Source of the DNA: Parachlamydiaceae bacterium
GTDB lineage: Bacteria; Chlamydiota; Chlamydiia; Chlamydiales; Parachlamydiaceae
Reading direction: 5' to 3'
NCBI GenBank assembly: GCA_003164155.1
Contig: PLSG01000372.1
Location: 1 to 7,747 of the forward strand
Length of the DNA stretch: 7,747 nt
Shown: positions 5,544 to 7,747 of the stretch, piece after piece
Position numbering within the stretch: the stretch's first letter is position 1
How the letters are laid out: the number at the start of each line of letters is the position of its first letter
Notes under the pieces: generated by a model
Databases searched by the model: none
The model's input: only the letters and a program-made list of their open reading frames with translations
What the model was told of the DNA's origin: nothing
Translations under genes and position numbers: made by a program

Positions 5544-6875
5544 TTAACTCACGATATAATGCGCAATATTGCCAAGATGCACCTGGGGCAAACTCACATG
5601 CATGATAATGTCGTTCTCATCATATTCCTTCTTCAAGATATGCCCGATGCGCATGATATCGCTGACCACGCTGTAATCACTTTGAGGAATGCGCAAAACC
5701 ACCGTTTTACGCAGATTTTGCAACTCCTGCACCATCAGATGCTGCAGCTCCTCGAATCCCACATGGTTTAGAGCAGATATCTGCACATTTTTAGGATATT
5801 TGATGCGCATCCGGTTGATCATGGATGCATTCTCGCATTTATCAATCTTATTGAAAACGGTGATGATGGCCTTTTCATCCGCCTTGAGCTCTTTTAGCAC
5901 TGCATAGGTAGCTTCGGCCTGCTCTTCGGCCATAGGATGGCTGACGTCAATCAGATGGATCAGCGTGTCGGCCTGTATGGACTCTTCCAAAGTGCTTCTA
6001 AAAGCCGCCACCAAAAGATGGGGAAGCTTGCGAATAAAACCGACCGTATCGATTAACAAGACTTCTTGATTGTTTGGCAGCAGATATTTACGTGTGGTGG
6101 TATCCAAAGTGGCAAACAGTTTGTCTTCGACGAAGACCTGAGATCCAGTCAGAGCATTTAGCAATGTCGACTTACCCGCATTAGTATAGCCCACAATGGC
6201 AAAAATGGGAACCTCGGCGCGCTCGCGCAAAGTGCGCTGCGTGATGCGGTAAGCCCGCAAACTATCGATCTCCTTGCGCAAATCATCTACTTTTTTCTTT
6301 AAAATCCGCTTGTCGATTTCTATCTGCTTTTCCCCTTCCCCCTTGAGATAGGCACCTGTGCCGCCCCCTGTGCCCGCCTGACGAGAAAGGTGCGTCCACA
6401 GCCTTTTTAGGCGGGGAGCTTGATACTTGGCTTGCGCCAATTCAATTTGCAGGCGCGCTTCTTTAGTCTGGGCGCGCTGCGCAAAAACATTTAAAATAAC
6501 TTCGGTTCTTTCCATCACAGGGATTCCAAAGGCTTTCTCTAAATTGCGCTGCTGGCTGGGAGTGAGCTCGTCGTCCATCACCACCAAATCTACGGCCAAA
6601 TCTTTGGCCAGCTGCACTAGCTCTTCTAGTTTACCTGTACCTATATAGGTCGCCCCTTCGATCTTTCTCAAATGGCAGGTCACCTTTTGAGCGCATTCGG
6701 CTCCATAGGTCTGCAAAAGCAGTTCCAACTCTTCCAGATGCTCCTCACAGACTAGGCGCTGGGGACCCGATCCATGAAATGTGGCTATTAGCAACGCCTT
6801 GTGCAGTCTTTTTTCTTCACCTTGCGCGGCGCTTGGCTCAGCCGGAGTTTGTCCTGATTTAATCGTGTGCGTCAT
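5544..6875 (-). CDS. hflX: Ribosome-associated GTPase HflX
   Basis: HflX binds the 50S subunit and splits stalled or hibernating 70S ribosomes using GTP. At 443 residues it has the normal length. The N-terminal GTP_bdg domain (about 25-150) includes YIGTGKLEEL and VVMDDELTPSQQRNLE, typical of the family, followed by RLQIELAQAKYQAPRL. A coiled middle part (about 150-215) precedes the G domain: G1 GYTNAGKS (229-236), switch I FATLDTTTR (254-262), G3 DTVGF (276-280), G4 NKID (342-345) and G5 SAL (367-369). The glycine-rich linker reads GTGGGTGAYLKGEGEKQIE (168-186) in place of the common GGRGPGETxLE form, so it carries an insertion. The start is fixed by a strong Shine-Dalgarno six bases upstream. 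It is the second gene after the PhnP-like hydrolase, an order I recall from chlamydial genomes. Confidence 0.96.
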   Translation of the reverse strand: MTHTIKSGQTPAEPSAAQGEEKRLHKALLIATFHGSGPQRLVCEEHLEELELLLQTYGAECAQKVTCHLRKIEGATYIGTGKLEELVQLAKDLAVDLVVMDDELTPSQQRNLEKAFGIPVMERTEVILNVFAQRAQTKEARLQIELAQAKYQAPRLKRLWTHLSRQAGTGGGTGAYLKGEGEKQIEIDKRILKKKVDDLRKEIDSLRAYRITQRTLRERAEVPIFAIVGYTNAGKSTLLNALTGSQVFVEDKLFATLDTTTRKYLLPNNQEVLLIDTVGFIRKLPHLLVAAFRSTLEESIQADTLIHLIDVSHPMAEEQAEATYAVLKELKADEKAIITVFNKIDKCENASMINRMRIKYPKNVQISALNHVGFEELQHLMVQELQNLRKTVVLRIPQSDYSVVSDIMRIGHILKKEYDENDIIMHVSLPQVHLGNIAHYIVS

Positions 6876-6881
6876 AGGTAT

Positions 6882-6887
6882 CTCCTT
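6882..6887 (-). promoter_or_regulatory. Shine-Dalgarno of hflX
   Basis: AAGGAG on the minus strand ends six bases before the ATG at 6875. It is the only textbook ribosome binding site in the window and fixes the hflX start. It lies inside the 31-bp gap after the upstream gene, so hflX is probably translated independently from a shared mRNA. Confidence 0.8.
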
Positions 6888-6906
6888 ATGGGTAAAATAT
6901 ATCCTC

Positions 6907-7704
6907 TCAGGCCTTAAAGTCGATCACCAGTCCGTCATAAGCCAGGCGGACATCTGGGGGCAAGAGAGCGTTGGTCTTATCGTGATCTAGTTCATGTGCA
7001 ATATGCGTAATCCAGGTTTGCTCTGCTCCCACGCGCCTAGCAAACGCTATAGCCTCATCGACGCTGAAATGGGCAGGTGAAGGAGTAAGCCGCAAGGCGC
7101 TGATAATCAGCACCTCGATGCCTTGCAGATCCTCGAAAATTGTTTCAGGGTATTCGCGAATATCTGAGATATACGCCATATTCCCAAAACAATACCCATT
7201 AACCTGCATGCCCAGCTGCTGATAGCTCAGATAGCGGAGAGTATGGCCTAAAAACTGCAAGCTGCCGCGATCAGAGGGCAACACCTGCATATCAAAAGAG
7301 GTGATAAATTGCTTTTCGGGCTTTCTGTCGGCTAGAATATAGTCAAAGCGCTTCTTCAAGTCACAGTAGGTGGCTTCTGAAACAAGACAAGGTATAGCCC
7401 CCCGATTGATATGATTAAAAACACGCAGATCATCTATGCCCCCGGTGTGGTCGTAATGCGCGTGGGTGATGAGCACGCCTTGAATGCTTGTTATGTGGTT
7501 ATTCAAGGCCTGCATGCGGAAATCCGGCCCTGCATCGATTAGCACAGGTGTGTCCTCGACTCCCCTCAAGGTAAGCAAAACCGATGTCCTCAGACGAGCA
7601 TTGTAGGGGGACTTCGATTTACAAACGTGGCAGGCGCAGCCAATCACTGGGATGCCAAGAGACCCCCCAGTGCCTAAAAACAATAACTGACTCGGCCTCT
7701 TCAT
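6907..7704 (-). CDS. PhnP-like metallo-beta-lactamase-fold hydrolase
   Basis: This 265-residue cytoplasmic metal-dependent hydrolase belongs to the PhnP-like group of the metallo-beta-lactamase superfamily, whose characterised members are phosphodiesterases. The N-terminus carries FLGTGGSLGIPV and then CACHVC (C23, C25, C28), matching the structural zinc site of PhnP. The metal-binding motif HAHYDHTGG gives H81, H83, D85 and H86. Further candidate ligands are H154 (LGHT), D181 (YISD), H212 (AHFS) and H234/H237 in THIAHELDH, a signature of this branch. No phosphonate-utilisation genes are nearby, so a role in C-P lyase metabolism is not supported and the true substrate is unknown. The start at 7704 sits eight residues before the conserved glycine loop; no good ribosome binding site is visible. 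The gene ends 31 bp before hflX and likely shares its transcript. The 43 bases to its right (7705-7747) hold nothing I can assign. Confidence 0.93.
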   Translation of the reverse strand: MKRPSQLLFLGTGGSLGIPVIGCACHVCKSKSPYNARLRTSVLLTLRGVEDTPVLIDAGPDFRMQALNNHITSIQGVLITHAHYDHTGGIDDLRVFNHINRGAIPCLVSEATYCDLKKRFDYILADRKPEKQFITSFDMQVLPSDRGSLQFLGHTLRYLSYQQLGMQVNGYCFGNMAYISDIREYPETIFEDLQGIEVLIISALRLTPSPAHFSVDEAIAFARRVGAEQTWITHIAHELDHDKTNALLPPDVRLAYDGLVIDFKA

Positions 7705-7747
7705 AAAGACGAATTGAACAAAGTTAGCGTTTCTTGGTATATCTTAG

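Noticed and set aside
6907..7704. Member of a phosphonate (C-P lyase) pathway
   Set aside because: Only the PhnP-like fold and motifs are present; neighbours are translation genes and no other phn gene is seen.

Overview
The window looks like a stretch of chromosome from a bacterium of the Chlamydiota, probably an environmental lineage. The main clue is gene order. An hflX-type GTPase sits directly downstream of a PhnP-like metallo-beta-lactamase-fold hydrolase, which from memory matches the CT380/CT379 pair of Chlamydia trachomatis. A glycogen branching enzyme sits next to an unannotated protein of about 400 residues, which resembles the glgB (CT866)/CT865 neighbourhood. These assignments are recalled, not searched. 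All recognised genes lie on the minus strand, so transcription runs from right to left.

The right part (7704 to 4173) holds three housekeeping genes: a PhnP-like phosphodiesterase-type hydrolase, HflX (ribosome-associated GTPase) and MtaB (radical-SAM methylthiotransferase that makes ms2t6A in tRNA). The hydrolase and HflX are 31 bp apart and probably co-transcribed. MtaB follows after an AT-rich 87-bp gap. HflX and MtaB both act on translation: one rescues stalled ribosomes, the other modifies the tRNA anticodon loop.

The middle (3261 to 4172, about 0.9 kb) has no convincing gene. It is dominated by a large imperfect palindrome, about 3398-4048, centred near 3704. Its arms are built from GC-rich repeat modules bounded by short CCCCGGAGGGG-type boxes. 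Short open frames inside it (Pro-Pro-Gly-Leu-rich translations) are taken to be by-products of the repeat. Next to it, towards the left-hand genes, is a putative promoter region with a perfect 12-bp palindrome and a pair of 9-bp direct repeats.

The left part (3260 to 1) holds a protein of unknown function whose C-terminus resembles the beta-sandwich end of some glycoside hydrolases, then glgB, which runs off the left edge with roughly the last 65-75 codons missing. Together they suggest a small glycogen/alpha-glucan cluster. The most striking anomaly is inside glgB. Downstream of the conserved SHDEVVHGK motif (about position 400 and below), codon usage switches sharply: Phe goes from about 90% TTT to about 90% TTC, and third-position GC rises from about 57% to about 77% by hand count. 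The reading frame and protein conservation stay intact. This is either a recombination mosaic or an assembly chimera joined at a conserved site.
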